Assembly (NCBI GenBank): GCA_035761045.1
Contig: DASTRU010000165.1
Location: 1-14,782 of the forward strand
Direction: 5' to 3'
Origin: DASTRU01 sp035761045
GTDB taxonomy: Bacteria > Pseudomonadota > Gammaproteobacteria > Burkholderiales > Burkholderiaceae_E
Length of the DNA: 14,782 bases
The notes beneath the pieces were generated by a model that made no database searches, was not told where the DNA came from, and saw only the letters and a program-made list of their open reading frames with translations. Below are positions 1 through 5,672 of this stretch, piece by piece (positions within the stretch are counted from its first letter, which is position 1; every line of letters starts with the position of its first letter). The translations under genes and the position numbers were made by a program.

Positions 1-36
1 GACTTTGCCCAAATGTTCGAAGGAGTGGCGCGATGA
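1..36 (+). CDS. 3' end of an upstream gene, possibly the exosortase-associated acyl-CoA ligase (partial)
   Basis: Frame 1 is open from the window edge and ends in TGA at 34-36, giving the C-terminal residues DFAQMFEGVAR. The stop overlaps the next start codon as ATGA (33-36), the usual sign of translational coupling, and the Shine-Dalgarno of the next gene lies inside these last codons. In exosortase A loci the PLP decarboxylase is typically preceded by an AMP-forming acyl-CoA ligase, so that is the likely identity. Eleven residues cannot prove it; only the frame and the overlap are seen. Confidence 0.45.
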   Translation, partial: DFAQMFEGVAR

Positions 37-1265
37 GCGACATCAATCTTCATCCCGCCATCGCTCGATTTCCTCGTATCGACGATGAATTAGTGGTGGG
101 CGGCATGCCCATACGCGCGCTCGCGCAACGCGTTGGGCGCACACCGTTCTACGCATTTGACCGAACGTTATTGCGCGCGCGCGTGGACGAACTGCGCGCC
201 GCATTACCCAAGGCTATTCATCTGCATTACGCGATGAAGGCGAACCCGATGCCGGCGCTCGTCGCGTATATGGCGACGATGGTCGATGGCATCGATGTCG
301 CGTCTGGCAAGGAATTGCTCGTCGCGCTCGACGCTCATGCCGACCCGCGCGAAATTAGTTTTGCCGGGCCGGGCAAATCGGAAGCCGAGCTCGCGCAGGC
401 CGTGGGCAGCGGCATTCTCGTCAACGTGGAATCGTTTCGGGAATTGCGTTTACTCGAAACCATTTCACAACGCATGGGGCTGCCGGCGCGCGTGGCGATT
501 CGCGTCAATCCCGACTTCGAGCTCAAGTCATCGGGCATGAAGATGGGCGGCGGACCTAAGCAATTTGGCATCGACGCCGAACGCGTTCCGGAAGCGCTGG
601 CCGAAGTTGGCCGTCGCGGGTTGGCGTTCGAGGGTTTTCATATTTATTCGGGCTCGCAAAATCTAAAGCACGCTTCGATTTGCGATGCGCAGACGAAATC
701 GTATGAACTCGCGCGTCGTTTGGCCGAGCATGCGCCTGGTCCGGTGAAGGTCCTAAACCTTGGCGGCGGCTTTGGCATTCCTTACTTCCCCGGTGAACAG
801 CCACTTGAACTCGCCCCGGTCGGCGAGCATTTGCACGGCATCGTCGAACAAGCGCGACACGACATGCCCACCGCCGCGCTCACGATCGAACTGGGTCGTT
901 ACTTAGTCGGCGAAGCGGGCGTGTATGTATGTCGCGTGTTGGATCGCAAGATTTCGCGCGGCGAAGTGTTCTTGGTGACCGATGGCGGCTTGCATCATCA
1001 ACTCGCGGCGTCGGGCAACTTTGGCCAGGTGATCCGCAAGAACTATCCGGTCGCGATTGGGCATCGTCTAACGGGCGGGCCACGCGAGACAGCCTCGGCG
1101 GTGGGACCGTTATGCACGCCGCTCGATTTATTGGCGGATCGCATGGACCTGGCGCGTGCCGATGAAGGCGACTTAGTCGTGGTGTTTCAATCAGGCGCGT
1201 ATGGGTTGTCGGCAAGCCCGATTCATTTCCTAAGTCATCCGGTGCCTGTCGAGGTATTGGTTTAG
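33..1265 (+). CDS. PLP-dependent decarboxylase, exosortase A system-associated type
   Basis: A 410-residue fold-type III (alanine racemase/DAP-ornithine decarboxylase) enzyme, predicted cytoplasmic. The PLP lysine is K69 in HYAMKAN. His203 in GFHIYSGSQ, the phosphate-binding glycines 244-246 (LGGGFGIPY), E286 in ELGRYLV, Cys361 in GPLC and Tyr390 in GAYG are all present, so it should be active. Length and motifs match the branch found in EPS/exosortase A (XrtA) loci, close to diaminopimelate decarboxylase but separate from lysA; the physiological substrate of this branch is not established. The ATG is supported by GAAGGAG at 19-25, seven bases upstream, and by the ATGA overlap with the preceding gene. 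It ends just before a strong terminator, so it is probably the last gene of a rightward EPS operon. A housekeeping lysA is the main alternative; the N-terminal extension and acidic linker region argue against it. Confidence 0.82.
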   Translation: MSDINLHPAIARFPRIDDELVVGGMPIRALAQRVGRTPFYAFDRTLLRARVDELRAALPKAIHLHYAMKANPMPALVAYMATMVDGIDVASGKELLVALDAHADPREISFAGPGKSEAELAQAVGSGILVNVESFRELRLLETISQRMGLPARVAIRVNPDFELKSSGMKMGGGPKQFGIDAERVPEALAEVGRRGLAFEGFHIYSGSQNLKHASICDAQTKSYELARRLAEHAPGPVKVLNLGGGFGIPYFPGEQPLELAPVGEHLHGIVEQARHDMPTAALTIELGRYLVGEAGVYVCRVLDRKISRGEVFLVTDGGLHHQLAASGNFGQVIRKNYPVAIGHRLTGGPRETASAVGPLCTPLDLLADRMDLARADEGDLVVVFQSGAYGLSASPIHFLSHPVPVEVLV

Positions 1266-1278
1266 CGAAGAGATAAAA

Positions 1279-1309
1279 AACGGGCCGTCGAAACGGCCCG
1301 TTCTTCTTT
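1279..1309. terminator. Bidirectional intrinsic terminator between convergent genes
   Basis: A perfect 10-bp stem, AACGGGCCGT (1279-1288) and ACGGCCCGTT (1293-1302), encloses a 4-base loop. Read on the minus strand the loop is TTCG, the extra-stable tetraloop, followed by a T run from the A tract at 1275-1280. On the plus strand the T-rich TTCTTCTTT (1301-1309) follows. It can end both the decarboxylase transcript and the minus-strand operon that stops at 1330. Confidence 0.9.
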
Positions 1310-1329
1310 GAGACGATTCACGCCACGGT

Positions 1330-3528
1330 TTATATCGAACGCGGCCTTACGCTCCAGACTGGCTGAGTATTAAACCCAGTCACGATTTGGCTCCAGTTTG
1401 AAGCGCTCGTCATGCGTTGATAAGCCGTCAACGCGCCCGGCACGTTGTGATCCACCGCGTACGAGATTGCCGGCTGCAAATCGCCCCAATAACTGGTGGG
1501 ATCGGGGAAGTAGGCGTCAAGCAATCCGCCCGTGATGCCCTCGTTGCCCGTGCCCGTCGTGACTTGCTGGATTTGTCCCCAGCTTGCATACCACGGACCG
1601 CCCGCGCCGCTCCAACTCGTGTTTTCGGGCGCATTGGGTGCGATGGCGATGGTGTATTGCGCGGCATGCCGGTAGTTGAATTCGTTGGAGGATGTACCTC
1701 CAAGCCGACCAACGATCGAGCGTGCCTTCCACGCGAAGAAATCGCTCATCTTCGTGCGTTGAGCCGACGAAATTCCAGAGGCGATATCAAGCCCGTAGCC
1801 CCAAGCGGCGGTTAGGAAATCTTCCATCCACGCCGCATGGGTGAACGGCGGGTTGCTGCCGTTGTACGAGCTGTACGGTTCGCAAAACCCTTGGGGATGC
1901 ACGCGGCGACCGTAGTAGTAATCGATATTCGCTTCGACGCTTGCGATGAATTCGGCACGCAATGGATCATCGTCGGGCGTGGCGCTGGTGGCTTGGAAGA
2001 GGGTGCGCAAGGACCATGCGGCGCCGCGCGTTGTGTTGGCGCCCACCTGGGTCAGCAACAAGCCCTTGGAAAATTCACGCGACGTATCGTTTTGCTTGAG
2101 ATAGCCAAGCGTGGCGGAGAACTGCACCGTCTCCATGAAGTACGCATGCCCGGTTATGAGGTACGCGAGATATCCAATCGATGGGTGATGCGACGTTGCC
2201 CAGTTAGGTGGCGAACCGCTGGGTGCCGGCGTGTATTGATTGTTGATGCTCGCGCCCGAGCTTGGTACGCCGGAATTCGCGTCGTTGATCACGAGATTGG
2301 GATAGCTCGAAAACTTAAGCGGCCGATTGGTTGTTTCGTCGCGGTAGTGAATTCCATAACGACCTGCTGCGTAGGCATTGACGATCACGTTGTTGCGCGC
2401 GCGCGGATCGGCCGACGAAGCGAGGTACGCGACGTCCCACTCGGGCAGCAAACCGATGGACGCGTCATAGCCCGCCGACCCCATGTCGGTTGGAAAGTCG
2501 CCACGGGCAAGCGGCGTGTAACTCTTTTGAATGAGCAACTCGCTGCTGCTCGACAGCTTGGCACGGTACGCCGGCACTAGCTTGGTGGCCTGGAAGTAAC
2601 TGGTGTCATGACGAACCACGACGCCTGGAGCACTGGAAGCCCAGTGCGTCAATGTCGTGCCGCTGGCAAGCACCGCGCGCGTATGGTGGACGAGCGTAAT
2701 CGAGCCGGAGTAGCGCTGCGATCCATTCAGCGTGAAGGTCGCGGTGCCGCTCTTCGTGCCGGGATTGGCCACGCGCAACGTAGAGTTCTCGATCCACGGC
2801 AGCACTTCGACGTTACCGCCCTTCCACAACCGCACTTCAAACCATGCTTTGAGGTGAGGGTCGCTGCCGATAGGCGCCGAATACAGCCATGACGACATTT
2901 GCGGACCGCTAATCCATGTGCGCGTTCGCGCCGCGACGCCGATCAGCGAGCCGAGTTGCACCGTGCCGTAGCTGCCGTACGAGATCGACGCGGTGACGCC
3001 AGTGGCTAATAAATCGGCTTCCGTTAATACCGGACCGGCCGTGGTCGCGCTGGTCGAACGCAGGTTAACCACGACGGTATTGCCAGGCGACAAGGTCGCG
3101 CGGCCCGACAAGATGGCGAACTTCGCGCTGCCGTCGGGCCAGCGGTTTTTCACCACGGCTTGGAATTCCGGCAAATCGCAGCCGATGGATAAATTCGACG
3201 GGTACTCGCCCTGCTTAAGCGGCATGCCAAGCGTGAACGGCGCCAAGGTGCGGGCCGTTCCGATACCTAAGGAAAAACTCGCGCTGCCACTTGAAGGTGG
3301 CGCGGGAGATGGAGTTGGATTGGGATCCGCGGGGGGATTGGGCGCAGCGATGGGGCCGGACGAACCCGACGAATTGCCATTTGCCGAATTGGGCGGCGTC
3401 GAGGAAGCGGGTGCATCGCTGGAGGCCAGCGGCGCGGTCGTGGCGTTACCCGAACCACCACCACAACCCGGCAAGATGAACGCGGAGGCGCCGGCGGCGG
3501 CGGTGGTAAGAAATTGGCGGCGTTTCAT
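1330..3528 (-). CDS. Exported RIFT-barrel/polysaccharide lyase-like protein, twin-arginine plus lipobox signal
   Basis: 732 residues. The N-terminus has a twin-arginine motif (KRRQFL, Arg3-Arg4), an Ala-rich hydrophobic stretch and a lipobox-like LPGC with Cys22, so it is probably exported folded by Tat and then lipidated. A Ser/Pro/Asn/Gly tether covers about residues 23-82. From about 83 to 300 the sequence is beta-rich and contains RWPDGSAKFAI (129-139), the pattern typical of the RIFT-barrel N-terminal domain of PcRGLX/YetA-like rhamnogalacturonan lyases. The remainder (about 310-732) is rich in aromatic residues and resembles an alpha/alpha-toroid type catalytic region. The ATG is preceded by GGAG (3534-3537 on the complement), five bases away. 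It is the last gene of the unit, 44 bases after the Kelch-like gene, and ends before the terminator at 1279-1309. Lyase activity is inferred; no catalytic residue was assigned. A non-enzymatic surface polysaccharide-binding protein remains possible. Confidence 0.6.
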   Translation of the reverse strand: MKRRQFLTTAAAGASAFILPGCGGGSGNATTAPLASSDAPASSTPPNSANGNSSGSSGPIAAPNPPADPNPTPSPAPPSSGSASFSLGIGTARTLAPFTLGMPLKQGEYPSNLSIGCDLPEFQAVVKNRWPDGSAKFAILSGRATLSPGNTVVVNLRSTSATTAGPVLTEADLLATGVTASISYGSYGTVQLGSLIGVAARTRTWISGPQMSSWLYSAPIGSDPHLKAWFEVRLWKGGNVEVLPWIENSTLRVANPGTKSGTATFTLNGSQRYSGSITLVHHTRAVLASGTTLTHWASSAPGVVVRHDTSYFQATKLVPAYRAKLSSSSELLIQKSYTPLARGDFPTDMGSAGYDASIGLLPEWDVAYLASSADPRARNNVIVNAYAAGRYGIHYRDETTNRPLKFSSYPNLVINDANSGVPSSGASINNQYTPAPSGSPPNWATSHHPSIGYLAYLITGHAYFMETVQFSATLGYLKQNDTSREFSKGLLLTQVGANTTRGAAWSLRTLFQATSATPDDDPLRAEFIASVEANIDYYYGRRVHPQGFCEPYSSYNGSNPPFTHAAWMEDFLTAAWGYGLDIASGISSAQRTKMSDFFAWKARSIVGRLGGTSSNEFNYRHAAQYTIAIAPNAPENTSWSGAGGPWYASWGQIQQVTTGTGNEGITGGLLDAYFPDPTSYWGDLQPAISYAVDHNVPGALTAYQRMTSASNWSQIVTGFNTQPVWSVRPRSI

Positions 3529-3572
3529 AAGAGCTCCGATATGGAGGCGAGCGCTTAAGCGACTTGCCTTGG

Positions 3573-4688
3573 TTAATTGACGTTAAGGCCTGTCGGTGCG
3601 GGCGGCGGGGTGGTGTCGGGGGCCGCAACCGTGCCAGGAGCGTGCTTGTAGATCCAAGTCTTAATGGGGTCGTAACCGATGAATAAGATGACTCCGTGAG
3701 TACTGATCGGCGCAGCCACACGGTAGAGAATCGCGTTGCTGTAGCTGTTGGATGCAAAGAAATCGGACGGCATGCCACTGGTGCTGACTTGTGTCCAGGT
3801 GTTCGAGGGCACGTCGTATTCGTACATGCGCCGGCTGGAGGTCAGTAGCAGCTGCTTGCCGCTCGCAGGATCGACGGTGAATACCGAATCGAGAATGCCC
3901 ACGCCTTCGGGCGCGTCGCGCAACGGCGTGATCGTTCGTTGCGCGTCCATGCGATAAAGCTTGGGACTGTCGTTGCCGCCGCCAAAGATCACCACTTTGT
4001 GCTTGGCGTTGTAGGAGGCGACGTGGTGGTACTGCCCCATCGCCAGGCCACTGGCGAGTTGCGACCAGGTGTTGGTGGTTTTATTCCAGAAATGGACATA
4101 ACCCGCGCCCACCATGACCAACCCGCCCGCGTCGGGAAAGTATTCAAGCCCGACGACGATGGAATCGTTAGGCGCCGAAGGCAATCGGCTCCACGTGGCG
4201 GTAGTGCGCGTCCAGCGATACACCTCGTTGGAGTTGAACTTGCGCGCGTAAATGTCACCGCTTACGGGATCGATCGTGCTGTGCTCATACCCGTGCACTA
4301 AGCTGTAACACCCTTCGGCCGGCGAGCAATCCCAATACGGCTTCGGCTCGCGGCTCCATGCATTCGTGGCCTCGCTGTACGTCAGAAACTTTAGTTCCTT
4401 GCCGCCGTGACCTTGCCCGATGAAATGCAGGGTCCGCGCGTTTGGGTTCCACATCGCCTTGTCGGCGTAGTTCAACACGTTGTCGCTGCAATCTCCGCTT
4501 GGAGGACTGAGGCAGGAAATCAATAGGTTCGTGCTTAAACCGCTGGCATCGCCGGCGTTATTTAAAACGCGCCATTCGCCGGGCTGCATTTGGGTCGCGG
4601 CCGTGCTTAACGAAGAAGCTTGCGCCGATGAAAACGCGGTTAATAAAACCCACGCGGCGGTCAGGCATGAGAAAAAGCGGGTACGCAT
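3573..4688 (-). CDS. Secreted Kelch-like beta-propeller protein with a truncated FN3 start at its C-terminus
   Basis: 371 residues. A Sec signal peptide ends with AQA (residues 22-24) before Ser25, giving a soluble periplasmic or extracellular product with no lipobox. The body shows repeated Kelch/galactose oxidase-like blades: Gly-rich turns followed by a Trp in phrases such as NAWSREP, ATWSRLP, NTWSQLA and NTWTQVS, spaced roughly 45-60 residues apart. The galactose oxidase copper ligands were not recognised, so a binding role is as likely as an enzyme. The protein ends PDTTPPPAPTGLNVN, which is how bacterial FN3 domains begin, and then stops. AGGAG at 4698-4702 (complement) lies nine bases before the ATG. 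It starts 26 bases after the FN3 lipoprotein gene and ends 44 bases before the lyase-like gene, so the three are very probably co-transcribed. Confidence 0.65.
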   Translation of the reverse strand: MRTRFFSCLTAAWVLLTAFSSAQASSLSTAATQMQPGEWRVLNNAGDASGLSTNLLISCLSPPSGDCSDNVLNYADKAMWNPNARTLHFIGQGHGGKELKFLTYSEATNAWSREPKPYWDCSPAEGCYSLVHGYEHSTIDPVSGDIYARKFNSNEVYRWTRTTATWSRLPSAPNDSIVVGLEYFPDAGGLVMVGAGYVHFWNKTTNTWSQLASGLAMGQYHHVASYNAKHKVVIFGGGNDSPKLYRMDAQRTITPLRDAPEGVGILDSVFTVDPASGKQLLLTSSRRMYEYDVPSNTWTQVSTSGMPSDFFASNSYSNAILYRVAAPISTHGVILFIGYDPIKTWIYKHAPGTVAAPDTTPPPAPTGLNVN

Positions 4689-4714
4689 ATCGTCTGGCTC
4701 CTGGTCGTCTCGGC

Positions 4715-5245
4715 TTAAGGGATGGTTTTTGATACTTCGGACGAGAAGCTGCTCTCGTTACCAGCCGAGTCGTACGCGGTGACCGCGAAGTAATACGTCT
4801 TGCCGCTGATTAACCCGTTTATCGAATACGAAACCGCGCGACCGACGGCGATACCCGCGCCACGCGCTTGTTGGTACACGCGAGGAGCGGTGCCGTAATA
4901 CACGCGATAACCCTGAAGATCGGAAGCGGTGCTCGCGTTCCAATTCAATGTCGCCGTGCTTGATGTCGGCGAAGTCGGCTTTTGGGTTGAATTACCCGTC
5001 GAGCCACTGGTAGAGGTACCGCCGCTGCCATTGTTCGGTGATGTTGGGTTTTGCGTCGGACCGTTTGTGGGCGTCGTACCGCCCCCGCTCGTGGAAGGCG
5101 CGGGCGAAGCGGCCGTGCCCACGGGCGCGGCAACGTCCGAACCGCCTCCTCCTCCGCCACCACCGCAACCGCCGGTGGTCATCAAAGCAATCAACATGCA
5201 CGTCCCAATAATTGTTTTCTTCGGTTCTCTAATTGATTTCAGCAT
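4715..5245 (-). CDS. Small FN3-domain lipoprotein
   Basis: 176 residues from the chosen ATG. A basic n-region (MLKSIREPKK) is followed by a hydrophobic stretch and TGGC with Cys27, a slightly non-canonical lipobox. Then come a run of eight Gly and a Ser/Thr/Pro/Asn/Gly tether to about residue 92. Residues 93-173 form one FN3 domain, recognised by LNWNAS, YRVYYGT, GLISGKTYYFAVTAYDSAGNES. FN3 domains in exported bacterial proteins act as carbohydrate-related spacers or adhesion modules, so a surface partner of the two downstream products is likely. The start is uncertain: ATG at 5279-5281 (12 residues longer) and TTG at 5288-5290 are in frame; none has a good Shine-Dalgarno. The 5245 start was chosen because it gives a normal-length lipoprotein signal. 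First gene of a three-gene unit; 26 bases separate it from the Kelch gene. Confidence 0.6.
   Translation of the reverse strand: MLKSIREPKKTIIGTCMLIALMTTGGCGGGGGGGGSDVAAPVGTAASPAPSTSGGGTTPTNGPTQNPTSPNNGSGGTSTSGSTGNSTQKPTSPTSSTATLNWNASTASDLQGYRVYYGTAPRVYQQARGAGIAVGRAVSYSINGLISGKTYYFAVTAYDSAGNESSFSSEVSKTIP
5141..5164 (-). repeat. Gly-codon run after the lipobox
   Basis: Eight consecutive glycine codons (GGN, with GGA and GGT/GGC triplets) directly follow the lipobox Cys codon at 5165-5167. Such a short triplet run could slip in replication, but a gain or loss of whole triplets would only change tether length. Similar Cys-Gly runs follow the Cys of the other two lipobox proteins in this window. 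Confidence 0.6.
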
Positions 5246-5369
5246 TCGTGAGGGTGGGAGTTGTGGTGATCTCAAATTCATGGTGTCCAATTCGACAGTG
5301 GCTGCAAGACCGAGGATTCTTGAAGCACTGAATCCACCGAATAGTTAAGAGGCGGCAACACGATGCGAT

Positions 5370-5386
5370 GAGCTCACATGTGGCTC
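5370..5386. repeat. Palindromic site centred on CACATGTG
   Basis: GAGC (5370-5373) and GCTC (5383-5386) flank the perfect 8-bp palindrome CACATGTG (5375-5382), with one unpaired T at 5374. CGATG occurs directly on both sides (5365-5369 and 5386-5390). It could be a protein-binding site or part of the leader fold. Confidence 0.4.
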
Positions 5387-5501
5387 GATGACAAATCGCA
5401 CGCCCGAAAACTTGACGGCACCGGCCTCGCATGGGCCGTTTACCGACTCGGTGTGAGGTAACTCTCGTTATGCCTGAGCGTCACCCGGATTTCGTCCTAA
5501 G

Positions 5502-5528
5502 AAATTTCGGCAGGAGTTGCCGAAATTT
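5502..5528. repeat. Perfect 11-bp inverted repeat with 5-base spacer
   Basis: AAATTTCGGCA (5502-5512) and TGCCGAAATTT (5518-5528) are exact reverse complements around GGAGT. In RNA this is a stable hairpin with a 5-base loop. It lies just downstream of the proposed transcription start on the minus strand and has no T run after it in that direction. A leader structure or protein-binding site therefore fits better than a terminator. Confidence 0.75.
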
Positions 5529-5546
5529 GGAAAAGTCTTTTCTCTT

Positions 5547-5576
5547 CCTATAGGGGGTTAACCCTAAAAGCGACAA
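5547..5576 (-). promoter_or_regulatory. Candidate sigma70-type promoter for the FN3/Kelch/lyase unit
   Basis: On the minus strand TTGTCG (5571-5576) is followed after 18 bases by TATAGG (5547-5552); CTATAG shifted by one gives a 17-base spacer. Each hexamer matches four of six consensus positions. The spacer contains the palindrome GGGTTAACCC. Predicted start of transcription is near 5540. It is the best candidate I could find in this region, but it is not strong. Confidence 0.35.
5551..5566. promoter_or_regulatory. Palindrome GGGTTAACCC within the promoter spacer, operator candidate
   Basis: GGGTTAACCC at 5555-5564 is a perfect 10-bp palindrome. A wider pairing of TAGGG (5551-5555) with CCCTA (5562-5566) is also possible. 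It sits between the proposed -35 and -10 boxes, where a repressor or a spacer-distorting activator would bind. No regulator is encoded in the window. Confidence 0.4.
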
Positions 5577-5672
5577 AACCGATCCGTCGCCATGAAGTAA
5601 GCGTGAAAAGACTCCTACAGGACCTACTAGAAAGCCTGAAACATGTTGTTACTATTTACTCTCTCCCTCGAT

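Larger units (their letters stand above)
5246..5672 (-). other. Palindrome-rich non-coding region: promoter and probable long leader of the FN3/Kelch/lyase unit
   Basis: There are 427 bases between the beta-helix gene and the FN3 gene, both on the minus strand, with no convincing coding region. In minus-strand order it holds a weak hairpin GCGAC/GTCGC (5570-5590) followed by TTTT, which might partly end the beta-helix transcript. Next come a candidate promoter (5547-5576) and a perfect 11-bp inverted repeat (5502-5528). A possible stem GGTGAC/GTTACC (5457-5485) and a stem CGGCC/GGCCG (5422-5438) follow, then a CACATGTG-centred palindrome (5370-5386) and a hairpin GGATTC/GAATCC (5314-5335). 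If transcription starts near 5540, the leader is about 295 bases. No known riboswitch class was recognised. Confidence 0.5.

Noticed and set aside
1837..2580. 247-codon plus-strand open frame opposite the lyase-like gene
   Set aside because: It has no domain, and the minus-strand gene has an export signal, a Shine-Dalgarno and an operon position.
5229..5432. 67-codon minus-strand open frame in the leader region
   Set aside because: It overlaps the FN3 start in another frame, is Cys/Arg-rich without any domain, and lacks a ribosome site.
5442..5452. ACCGACTCGGT resembling a tracrRNA tail hairpin
   Set aside because: A short chance likeness. There is no CRISPR array, Cas9 or repeat-matching anti-repeat anywhere in the window.
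5400..5528. Cyclic di-GMP riboswitch in the FN3 leader
   Set aside because: Structured, and biologically attractive for an EPS locus, but the conserved GGGCAAACC and GACGCAAAGCC segments of the GEMM-I class are not present in order.
5570..5590. GCGAC/GTCGC hairpin with TTTT as terminator of the beta-helix gene
   Set aside because: Only five base pairs with an 11-base loop, and it overlaps the proposed -35 box; too weak to list as a terminator.
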